Source: CF-161 sp035259145
GTDB lineage: Bacteria; Chloroflexota; Dormibacteria; Dormibacterales; Dormibacteraceae
DNA: 7,290 bases
Assembly: GCA_035259145.1 (NCBI GenBank)
Contig: DATFWQ010000122.1
Location: 1-7,290 of the forward strand
Direction: 5' to 3'
Shown piece after piece: positions 1-6,148 of this stretch. The translations under genes and the position numbers were made by a program. The notes below the pieces were generated by a model, which saw only the letters and a list, made by a program, of their open reading frames with translations, did not search any database and was not told the origin of the DNA. Position 1 is the first letter of the stretch. Each line of letters begins with the position of its first letter.

Positions 1-1815
1 GTGAGCCGCTCGCTCACCGCCGAGCTGGACCTCGAGGACATGATCCACCGCATCCTGGAGGGCGCCATCCGCGTCATCCCCGCAGCGGAGGCGGGAATCC
101 TGTTCCTCTACGATCATGAGCGCCGGCGCCTGGTCGCCAACCACGCCATCGGCTTCGGGCCCAGGGTCTACGACCTCGTGCTCCGGCCGGGCGAGGGCCT
201 GTCGGGCCAGGCCTTCAGCAGCAGGCGCGCCCGGATGTACCCGCACCGGGCTGCCGTGATCGCGGCCATGGGACGGGCCGATCCCTCGAACCTCGACATC
301 TTCACCGAGGCCAGCGGTGGCACCGACTACCCACAAAGCGCCATGAGCGCCCCACTCGTCTACAAGGGAGAAGCCCTGGGCGCCATGGTGGTCGAGAATC
401 TTTTTAAGGCCGAGGTCTTCCAGCCCTTCGACGTACGTCTGCTCGATGCCCTGGCTCAGGCGGCGGCCGTCGCCATCGTAAACGCGCGTCTTTACGCTGC
501 CGAGCATGAGTCCAGGGTCCGTCTGGAAGCGCTGAACGCCGAGATTCGATCGCAGCGGGACGAGCTGGAGCGGCGCCTGCAGGTTCAGGACTCCCTCGCG
601 GCGGTCGTGCGCGACGACCTTCCTCTTTCCGCGCTGGCCACGCGCCTCGCGCGGATCGTGCAGGGATCGGTGGTCATCTCCGACTCGTTGTATCGGATCT
701 GTGCCTGCGACGTGGCCATCACGGCTGAAACCCTGCGCGATCTCAGGGCCGCCGACTGGGCGAACCTCCACCAGGGCCTTTCCCAGGCGGCCCGTACCAG
801 AGCGCAGCAGCTCGTTCAGCCGACCTCGGGCGGCAGCGTGCTCGTCTGTCCGGTCTCAGCCGGTCCTGAGATACTGGGATTCGTCCTGGCTGACACGCGC
901 GGGCGCCGGCCGGACTCCGTCGACCAGGCGGCAGCGGACTCGGCGGCGCTTATCGCCGCAGCGCAGTTCCTCCGGGAGCGCGCATTGCAGGAGGGAGAGA
1001 TCCACCGCCGCGGATATCTGCTCGACCAGCTGCTGAGCGGTGAAGCGACGGGCGTGGGCGCAGAGCTGAACCAGCTGCAGCCGCCCTTCCGGCTCGTCGT
1101 CGGTACGGTGCGAGCCCAGAGCGACGGACAGCCGGAAGCCGCCGCGCGGGTACTGAGGACCTTTCTCGCCATCACGCAGGAGGCGATCGAGCGGGAGAAG
1201 CGGCCCGCGGTGCTGACCATGAGGGATGGCAATGTGGTGGCGATAGAGTCCACAGCCGGATCCCAGGAAAAGGGCGGGGACCGGACGTGGCGTGCGCTCG
1301 AGGAGGCCGCCGGCCGGCTCGTCAGGCTGGCACCCGAGTGGCGGGCGGTCTACGCGCTGGAGGACGACCTCACCGAACTGGCCCAGCTGGCTGCCGCCTA
1401 CCAGGAGGCGATGCTGGCAATCGAGATACGCCATCGCTTGGGAAAGCACGACGAGGTGTTCAGGGTCCGCAGCCTGGGGGCGTACCGGCTGATCGTGCGT
1501 GCCGCCTCGGGTGCGGAAGCGGTCGAGCTCTGCAAGCGAACACTGGGACCGGTCCTGGAGAACGACCGGAAGCATGGGTTCGCCCTGCTTAACACCTTCC
1601 GTGCCTACCTGGACTGTGGAGCCTCGCCCAAGGCGACCGCGGCGTCACTCGGCGTCCATCCGCACACCGTCGAGTATCGATTGGGGCGTCTACAGGAGCT
1701 CGCCAGCCTGGACCTCCGCCGCAATGAGGACCGGCTGACGCTCGAGCTGGCTCTCCGGGTCCTGGACGTGGCTGACCTGGCGACCGTTGGTCCATCACCC
1801 AACATTGGCGTCTAA
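1..1815 (+). CDS. GAF-domain PucR/CdaR family transcriptional regulator (probably 5'-truncated by window edge)
   Basis: Cytoplasmic one-component regulator. Residues about 7-165 form a GAF sensor domain (LFLYDHERRRL near 35-44, the PGEGLSGQAF stretch at 63-72, SAPLVYKGEALGAMVVEN at 116-133). A charged helix at about 160-197 looks like a coiled-coil or signalling linker. A middle region follows, with a CdaR/GGDEF-like segment at about 355-500. The C-terminus (529-588) is a PucR-type helix-turn-helix: LLNTFRAYLD, KATAASLGVH, HTVEYRLGRLQEL, then an EDRLTLELALRVL helix. PucR-family proteins commonly control purine, allantoin, amino-acid or other catabolic genes next to them, which fits the transporter-racemase-hydantoinase genes downstream. 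The visible reading frame opens with GTG at base 1, but the residues there (SRSLTAELDLEDMIHRIL) normally lie 10-20 residues inside a GAF domain, so the true start is probably upstream of the window. The GAF ligand cannot be read from sequence. Regulation of the downstream genes is inferred from position. Confidence 0.9.
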   Translation: MSRSLTAELDLEDMIHRILEGAIRVIPAAEAGILFLYDHERRRLVANHAIGFGPRVYDLVLRPGEGLSGQAFSSRRARMYPHRAAVIAAMGRADPSNLDIFTEASGGTDYPQSAMSAPLVYKGEALGAMVVENLFKAEVFQPFDVRLLDALAQAAAVAIVNARLYAAEHESRVRLEALNAEIRSQRDELERRLQVQDSLAAVVRDDLPLSALATRLARIVQGSVVISDSLYRICACDVAITAETLRDLRAADWANLHQGLSQAARTRAQQLVQPTSGGSVLVCPVSAGPEILGFVLADTRGRRPDSVDQAAADSAALIAAAQFLRERALQEGEIHRRGYLLDQLLSGEATGVGAELNQLQPPFRLVVGTVRAQSDGQPEAAARVLRTFLAITQEAIEREKRPAVLTMRDGNVVAIESTAGSQEKGGDRTWRALEEAAGRLVRLAPEWRAVYALEDDLTELAQLAAAYQEAMLAIEIRHRLGKHDEVFRVRSLGAYRLIVRAASGAEAVELCKRTLGPVLENDRKHGFALLNTFRAYLDCGASPKATAASLGVHPHTVEYRLGRLQELASLDLRRNEDRLTLELALRVLDVADLATVGPSPNIGV

Positions 1816-1866
1816 ACACTGGGTCGGAGGCCATAGACGGCCGCAAGACCTGATGTTGTCATAGCA

Positions 1867-1885
1867 GCGCGCGTCGAACACGCGC
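1867..1885. promoter_or_regulatory. Imperfect palindrome in the regulator-transporter gap
   Basis: GCGCGCGT at 1867-1874 can pair with ACACGCGC at 1878-1885 (seven pairs and one C-A mismatch, 3-nt loop). It lies 27 nt before the first transporter start. It has no following T-run, so it is not a convincing terminator. It could be an operator for the upstream PucR-type regulator or a leader hairpin, but GC-rich DNA gives such matches by chance. No convincing -35/-10 pair was found in 1816-1912; TTGTCA at 1856-1861 has no good partner. Confidence 0.25.
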
Positions 1886-1898
1886 ACCCTCTAGCAAG

Positions 1899-1906
1899 AA
1901 AGGAGG
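1899..1906 (+). promoter_or_regulatory. Strong ribosome binding site for the 202-aa membrane protein
   Basis: AAAGGAGG lies six bases before ATG 1913, close to an ideal anti-16S match. It fixes the start of the first transporter gene and suggests a high translation rate at the head of the operon. Confidence 0.8.
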
Positions 1907-1912
1907 TTCGTT

Positions 1913-2521
1913 ATGGCCGTTGGAGCTGCCGGGGCCGAGGCAGCCCTCACAGTCGAGGAACGCCTGGCCCGAGGTCCGTTTTTCAGGGGCGACACGAGGA
2001 CTCTTGTCGGCTCGCTGCTGCTCGCCGTGGCCTTCTCCGCCAACATGCAGATCACCGAACGTATCGACCAGATCTGGACTGGAGGTCTCGGCGTGCCGCT
2101 CGGACACACCTTTGCCGAGGTGTGGTGGCCGACGGCCGCGATTTACTTCGGCGGTACCGGTGCCTTGATCGTCGCCAATTTCAACCCCATCATCGCGGTC
2201 TTGAGCGCCACGCACCCACTGGCCTGGTCGTTCTTCTTTCTGAACATGACCTGTCTTTTGATCGAGGCCTTCCTCTTCCGGGCCTGGTTCCAGAGGAATG
2301 TCGACATCAACATCGTGATGTTCTGCCTGTACGTCTCGATAGCCGACCTGGCGACGAGCATCGTCCAGCTGGTGGGTTTGAACGTCCTTGTGCTCAAGCT
2401 TTCGTTCAACGTGAGCCTGGGCCTCTTCGTGTGGCAGTGGCTCATGGCCACCTTCATCGGTGGGCCAATGGGATTCGCGTTCTATCGGGCGGTCAGGCGT
2501 TCCGGGGTCTTTGGTCGATAG
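1913..2521 (+). CDS. Multi-pass membrane protein, likely ECF transporter substrate-binding (S) component
   Basis: A 202-aa hydrophobic protein preceded by a strong ribosome binding site. The first 30 residues are soluble and probably cytoplasmic. Hydrophobic segments are visible at about 31-47, 71-100 (perhaps a helix plus a short re-entrant stretch), 103-122, 132-160 and 165-191, ending in a basic tail (YRAVRRSGVFGR). The length and five or six helices match ECF S components, which bind the substrate and dock on EcfT. No specific S-component family was recognised. Polar residues placed in or beside membrane segments (N44, E49, N89, N91, N111, E118, D145, Q152, N157, N166, Q175) are candidates for ligand contact. 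The role is inferred mainly from context: the next genes are a small membrane protein, a fused ECF-type ATPase and EcfT, and no other candidate S component is in the window. It could instead be an unrelated membrane protein. Confidence 0.65.
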   Translation: MAVGAAGAEAALTVEERLARGPFFRGDTRTLVGSLLLAVAFSANMQITERIDQIWTGGLGVPLGHTFAEVWWPTAAIYFGGTGALIVANFNPIIAVLSATHPLAWSFFFLNMTCLLIEAFLFRAWFQRNVDINIVMFCLYVSIADLATSIVQLVGLNVLVLKLSFNVSLGLFVWQWLMATFIGGPMGFAFYRAVRRSGVFGR

Positions 2522-2553
2522 CCGGACCGGATGAGAGGTAAGAGGAACTGCAA

Positions 2554-2829
2554 ATGAACAAGGAGTACATCTGGGCTGCGGTCAGCGCCGTCATCGTGGG
2601 CGTCGTCGGTGTGGTGCTGCTCTACCTGGGGGGTGTGGCCGGCGTGATGCCCAAGGCCTTCGGGTTGTTCGACATGAGCAACAATGCCGTCCGGGCCGTC
2701 GTCCTTGTGATCCTGCTCGTCATCGCAGCGCTGCTTTTCGTCGCCTACCGCAACACCGCCAAGGGAACGGGGGAGTCGACTCCCGAAGCGGGCTTGGCGG
2801 GGACCCCGAGGGATAAGGCCGGCAGCTAG
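2554..2829 (+). CDS. Small two-helix membrane protein, possible ECF transporter accessory subunit
   Basis: A 91-aa protein with AGAGGA at 2541-2546 seven bases before the ATG. Two hydrophobic helices are clear, at about 7-31 and 47-66, joined by a loop of about 15 residues containing MPKAFGLFDMSNNAVR. Positive residues after helix 2 (YRNTAKG) and a Lys near the N-terminus suggest that both ends face the cytoplasm, leaving a polar tail rich in Gly, Thr, Pro and charged residues (about 67-91). It lies between the likely S component and the ATPase gene. Cobalt and nickel ECF systems have a similar small extra membrane protein (CbiN), so an accessory-subunit role is plausible. No sequence resemblance to CbiN was recognised, so this rests on size, topology and position. 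No family could be named. Confidence 0.6.
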   Translation: MNKEYIWAAVSAVIVGVVGVVLLYLGGVAGVMPKAFGLFDMSNNAVRAVVLVILLVIAALLFVAYRNTAKGTGESTPEAGLAGTPRDKAGS

Positions 2830-2848
2830 CGGCCGATCAGAATCCGGA

Positions 2849-4567
2849 TTGGAAGCCATCACGCTGGAGAGCGTCGGTTTCGCCTTCCCTGGCGAGCGAC
2901 CGCTGCTCCATGACGTCAACCTCCGAGTGTCGGAGGGAGAGGTCGTCGCGGTGGTCGGACCGACGGGCTCCGGTAAGTCAACACTGCTGCACATCTGCGC
3001 CGGGGTGATACCGCACTTCATCTCGGGTGACCTGACAGGCCAGGTCGGAGTGCTCGGCCTGGAAACGCGTCAGTCGTCACTGGCCAGGATTGCAGCGCAG
3101 ATCGGGACGGTGACGCAGGATCCCGAGAACCAGCTGTTCAACCTGATCGTCGCCGACGAGGTGGCCTGGGGGATGGAAAACCGGGGCTGGGAGCGGGAGG
3201 AGACGAAGCGAGGCCTGGCACGAGCGCTGGACTTCTTCCGCATCGGCCACCTCCGCGATCGCATCACGTATGACCTCAGCGGGGGCGAGAAGCAGCGGGT
3301 AGTCCTCTCCGCCAACCATGCCCCGGAACCCAGGCTGTTCATCCTCGACGACCCGACGTCACAGCTGGACCCGATCGGCGCCGAAGAGGTGCTGGCCGGG
3401 ATCAGGGCGCTCGCTGAAAGCGGCCGGACGATACTCGTGGTCGAGAGCAAGCTGGAGGAGATCTGGTCGCTGGTGGACCGAGTTGTGCTCCTGAACCACG
3501 GGACGATCCAGCTTGACTCTGCTCGGGACGACCTGCACCGCCACCTGGAGCGGTTCACCGAGGCGCAGGTACCCCTGCCTCAGCTCGTCGAGCTCGGCGC
3601 TCGACTGCGCGGTCGCGGCGTGATGATAGAGGCGCTGCCGCCGGACCCAGACGGAGCAGCGGCCGTTTTGAAGCCCGTGCGCGCGATCGCACAGACCGAG
3701 GATGAGGCCAAACCCGTCGCGGCTCACAGCGAGGCTGCTCGCGTGGAGGTCGCCGGCGTCAGCTACACGTATCCGCCCCCGCGCCGGACGGAGGCCCTCA
3801 AGCAGGTTGAGCTCAGCTTCCCGGCCCGCTCGGTCGTGGCCGTCGTCGGCCAGAATGGGAGCGGCAAGACCACGCTGGCTCGCTGCTTGAGCGGCCATCT
3901 GAAGCCGGCGGCCGGCGTGGTCAAGGTCGACGGCCGCGACGTGCACCGGATGTCGGTGCGGGAGCGTGCCGCGACCGTCGGCTACGTCTTTCAGAATCCC
4001 GACCACCAGATATTCAAGGACCCGCTGCTCGAGGATGTGCTGTTCGGGCCGATGAACCTGGGGGCCAACCGCGACGATGCGCTCGCCGCTGCTGAGAGGG
4101 TTCTACGCGCGCTCGACCTCTGGGACGTGCGCGATCTACACCCGTTTCGCCTCTCAAAGGGCGGGCGGCAGCGCCTCGCCATAGCCGCGATCGCGGTCAT
4201 GAGGCCGCCGGTGTTGATCATCGACGAACCGACCACCGGTCAGGACCTACAGGAATCGCACGCGATCATGTCTCTGCTCGCCGACCTGGCGCGCGAGGCC
4301 GGCCAGACGGTCCTCGTCATCACTCATGCGATGCATCTCGTGGCGGCCCACTGCGACCTGATGACTGTCCTGTGCGAGGGGGAGGTGATCGCGCTCGGCC
4401 CACCGGAGCAGGTCTTTCGCGAGGAGCAGCTGCTTCGCCGGACGTTCGTGAAGCCGCCTCCGGTAACCGCGCTTGGGAACAGGCTCGGCATGGAGCCCCG
4501 TCCTCTCTCAATCGATGAGGCCGTGGGCCGGTTTCCAGCAGGTGCCCTGGGTGTGGTGGCGAAGTGA
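2849..4567 (+). CDS. ecfA: ECF transporter energizing ATPase, fused tandem NBDs (EcfA-EcfA)
   Basis: Two ABC ATPase domains in one 572-aa chain, the duplicated form of EcfA that powers ECF importers with EcfT. NBD1: Walker A GPTGSGKST 37-45, Q-loop Q90 followed by DPENQLF (typical of EcfA), signature LSGGE 143-147, Walker B LFILDD 163-168 with Asp at the catalytic Glu position, D-loop near SQLD 171-174, and switch position S200 (VESKLE) where His is usual. NBD2: Walker A GQNGSGKTT 334-342, Q382 with NPDHQIF, signature LSKGG 435-439, Walker B VLIIDE 455-460 with intact E460, and switch His H493. Each NBD is followed by an EcfA-like tail (about 240-257 and 534-560). The start is a TTG without a clear Shine-Dalgarno, 19 nt after the previous stop. 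No upstream in-frame start was found, and residues ITLESVGFAF are the normal domain beginning, so this start is preferred. Translational coupling to the previous gene is likely. Confidence 0.93.
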   Translation: MEAITLESVGFAFPGERPLLHDVNLRVSEGEVVAVVGPTGSGKSTLLHICAGVIPHFISGDLTGQVGVLGLETRQSSLARIAAQIGTVTQDPENQLFNLIVADEVAWGMENRGWEREETKRGLARALDFFRIGHLRDRITYDLSGGEKQRVVLSANHAPEPRLFILDDPTSQLDPIGAEEVLAGIRALAESGRTILVVESKLEEIWSLVDRVVLLNHGTIQLDSARDDLHRHLERFTEAQVPLPQLVELGARLRGRGVMIEALPPDPDGAAAVLKPVRAIAQTEDEAKPVAAHSEAARVEVAGVSYTYPPPRRTEALKQVELSFPARSVVAVVGQNGSGKTTLARCLSGHLKPAAGVVKVDGRDVHRMSVRERAATVGYVFQNPDHQIFKDPLLEDVLFGPMNLGANRDDALAAAERVLRALDLWDVRDLHPFRLSKGGRQRLAIAAIAVMRPPVLIIDEPTTGQDLQESHAIMSLLADLAREAGQTVLVITHAMHLVAAHCDLMTVLCEGEVIALGPPEQVFREEQLLRRTFVKPPPVTALGNRLGMEPRPLSIDEAVGRFPAGALGVVAK

Positions 4568-5367
4568 GACCGCTCTACCAGTTCAGCGGTCAGGACTCCT
4601 TTCTTCACCGGCTCGATCCCCGGACCAAGCTCATATTCGTCATCTCCTACCTGCTGATCAGCTTCCTGGTGCCGCAGCCCTGGCTGCTGTTCTTCCTGCT
4701 GATCGCGGCCATCTGGGGCCTGGCGGGGATCTCTCCTGCTGAGTACTACCCCTTCCTTCTTCTGATGCTGCCGATCATGGTGGCGATCACGCTGGTGCAC
4801 ACGTTCCTGATCGAAGGCGCTCCATATTTCTGGTCCGCACACCTGGGCAGCGTGCTCATCGGAGTTTCCATCCCAGGCCTTTATACGGGCCTGGGCCTGG
4901 GCTTTCGTCTCGGGACGATGGGTCTGGCCTTCACCCTCTTCGCCATGACGACCGAGCCGTTTCAGTGGGGCATGTCCATGTACCGCTGGGGGCTGCCTTA
5001 CAAGATCGCCTTCCTGTTTGCGTTCGCGATCCGTCTCTATCCGCTGATCCAGGAGGAGTTCATCGTCATCCAGCGGGCGCTGAAGGCCCGCGGGTCTAAC
5101 GCACTTTCGTCCTTCAACCCGCTCAAGTTCTTTCCAGGCGTCGTGACCAGCGCCGTGCCGCTGGGCCTTGGCGCAATTCGACGCAGCCAGGACATAGCCA
5201 TGGCCATGGAGCTGAGGGGGCTGAACCTGCCAGAGGAGACGGGCAAGCCCAGAGCGCTCTTTCGAGAGGTCCGGCTGCGGCCTGTCGACCTGACGATCAT
5301 GACGGTCTGCGTCGCAGTGCTGGCCGGGCTGTTCCTCACCCGGCTGCTTACCCCGTGGCTCAGATAG
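4564..5367 (+). CDS. ecfT: ECF transporter transmembrane coupling protein EcfT
   Basis: EcfT is the membrane scaffold linking the S component to the ATPases. The 267-aa length is normal. The N-terminus has the family-like SFLHRLDPRTKLIF stretch (12-25), followed by hydrophobic segments at about 24-53, 62-83 and 94-128. The cytoplasmic coupling region includes PYKIAFLFAFAIRLYPLIQEE, the first coupling motif ALKARG with A175-R176-G177, and a second motif AMELRG with L217-R218-G219 in place of the usual Ala-Arg-Gly. A last membrane helix lies at about 241-262. The GTG start at 4564 overlaps the ATPase stop (GTGA at 4564-4567), a classic sign of translational coupling and of the two proteins working in one complex. 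The second motif keeps the key Arg but has Leu for Ala. Confidence 0.93.
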   Translation: MRPLYQFSGQDSFLHRLDPRTKLIFVISYLLISFLVPQPWLLFFLLIAAIWGLAGISPAEYYPFLLLMLPIMVAITLVHTFLIEGAPYFWSAHLGSVLIGVSIPGLYTGLGLGFRLGTMGLAFTLFAMTTEPFQWGMSMYRWGLPYKIAFLFAFAIRLYPLIQEEFIVIQRALKARGSNALSSFNPLKFFPGVVTSAVPLGLGAIRRSQDIAMAMELRGLNLPEETGKPRALFREVRLRPVDLTIMTVCVAVLAGLFLTRLLTPWLR

Positions 5368-5371
5368 GAGG
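5365..5371 (+). promoter_or_regulatory. Ribosome binding site that sets the racemase start
   Basis: TAGGAGG at 5365-5371 overlaps the ecfT stop codon. It directly abuts an ATG at 5372, leaving no spacer, but lies six bases from the in-frame ATG at 5378. The latter is therefore the likelier start. Confidence 0.75.
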
Positions 5372-5377
5372 ATGGTG

Positions 5378-6133
5378 ATGCGGATCCTTGTCATCAACCC
5401 GAACACGACGCAAGCGATGACAGACGACATCGGCCGGATGGCCCACGCCGCAGCGGGGCCGGACACGGAGATCGAGTGTGTGCAGCCGGAAGCGGGACCG
5501 CGCTCGATCGAGGGCTCCGCCGACGAGGTCCTGGCCGGCTACCACACGCTCGACCTGGTTGCGGGCACGCGGGGGCGCTACGACGCCTACGTGATCGCAT
5601 GCTTCGGGGACCCTGCCCTGGCGGCGTGCAGGGAGGTGTCGCAGGTGCCTGTGATCGGCATCGCGGAAGCGGCATTCCACATGGCCAGCCTGGTCGCCTT
5701 TAAGTGGTCGGTGGTGACGGTGCTCCCGCGGGTCAAGCCGCTTCTCGAGGACCTGGTGCTGCGAAACGGCATGGAGATGCGCTGTGCCTCCATCCGCTGC
5801 ACCCCGCTGACCGTCCTCGAGATCGAAGAGGACATCGAACGCACCAAGCGGATGATGGTCGATGAGGCCCGGGCGGCGATCAAAGACGACGGTGCCGAGG
5901 CGATCCTCCTGGGCTGCGCCGGCCTGGGACCAATAGACAAGTGGATGCAGCAGCAGCTGGACGTGCCGGTGCTGGACGGCGTGGCCTGTGCCGTGAAGCT
6001 GGCGGAGGGCCTCCACCAGTACGGAGTGACCACATCCAAGGTCGCGGCCTACAAGGATCCGGAACCCAAGGAGCTGGTTGCATGCCCGGGCAGCATGGCG
6101 GCGATCTATGACCGCGCTGCGACGCCTGTCTAG
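5378..6133 (+). CDS. Asp/Glu/hydantoin racemase family protein
   Basis: A 251-aa cytoplasmic enzyme of the cofactor-independent Asp/Glu racemase superfamily, closest in pattern to hydantoin racemases, which interconvert D- and L-5-substituted hydantoins by a two-base cysteine mechanism. From the ATG at 5378 the N-terminus reads MRILVINPNTTQAM, the usual opening of this group. The two expected catalytic cysteines are present: C75 in IACFGDPAL and C180 in LLGCAGLG. Their spacing is close to the Cys76/Cys181 pair known from characterised hydantoin racemases. GIAEAAFHMA (94-103) is also typical. The longer start at 5372 adds only Met-Val and has no Shine-Dalgarno spacer. The gene begins 10 nt after ecfT and ends 15 nt before the hydantoinase gene, supporting a shared pathway. 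The true substrate could be another amide or amino acid, since the family has varied activities (allantoin racemase, maleate isomerase relatives). Confidence 0.88.
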   Translation: MRILVINPNTTQAMTDDIGRMAHAAAGPDTEIECVQPEAGPRSIEGSADEVLAGYHTLDLVAGTRGRYDAYVIACFGDPALAACREVSQVPVIGIAEAAFHMASLVAFKWSVVTVLPRVKPLLEDLVLRNGMEMRCASIRCTPLTVLEIEEDIERTKRMMVDEARAAIKDDGAEAILLGCAGLGPIDKWMQQQLDVPVLDGVACAVKLAEGLHQYGVTTSKVAAYKDPEPKELVACPGSMAAIYDRAATPV

Positions 6134-6135
6134 CT

Positions 6136-6144
6136 GGAGGAGGG
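6136..6144 (+). promoter_or_regulatory. Ribosome binding site of the hydantoinase gene
   Basis: GGAGGAGGG at 6136-6144 lies four bases before ATG 6149. It supports this start, which also gives the standard family N-terminus. Confidence 0.75.
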
Positions 6145-6148
6145 TCTG

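Noticed and set aside
856..1575. Minus-strand open frame of 239 codons
   Set aside because: Shadow of the PucR-type regulator reading frame; low-complexity antisense composition.
1874..1885. TCGAACACGCGC resembling half of an actinobacterial SOS (LexA) box
   Set aside because: The second half (GTTCGA) is missing and the neighbouring genes have no link to DNA repair.
1816..1912. Possible riboswitch leader before the transporter
   Set aside because: Only 97 bases, with no recognisable aptamer core such as a THI, cobalamin or guanidine motif, and no terminator hairpin with a T-run.
4324..5466. Long open frame of 380 codons on the minus strand
   Set aside because: It lies opposite ecfT and the end of the ATPase, both well-supported genes. 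Its product is rich in Gln, His, Arg and Asp with no domain, as expected for the antisense of GC-rich coding DNA.
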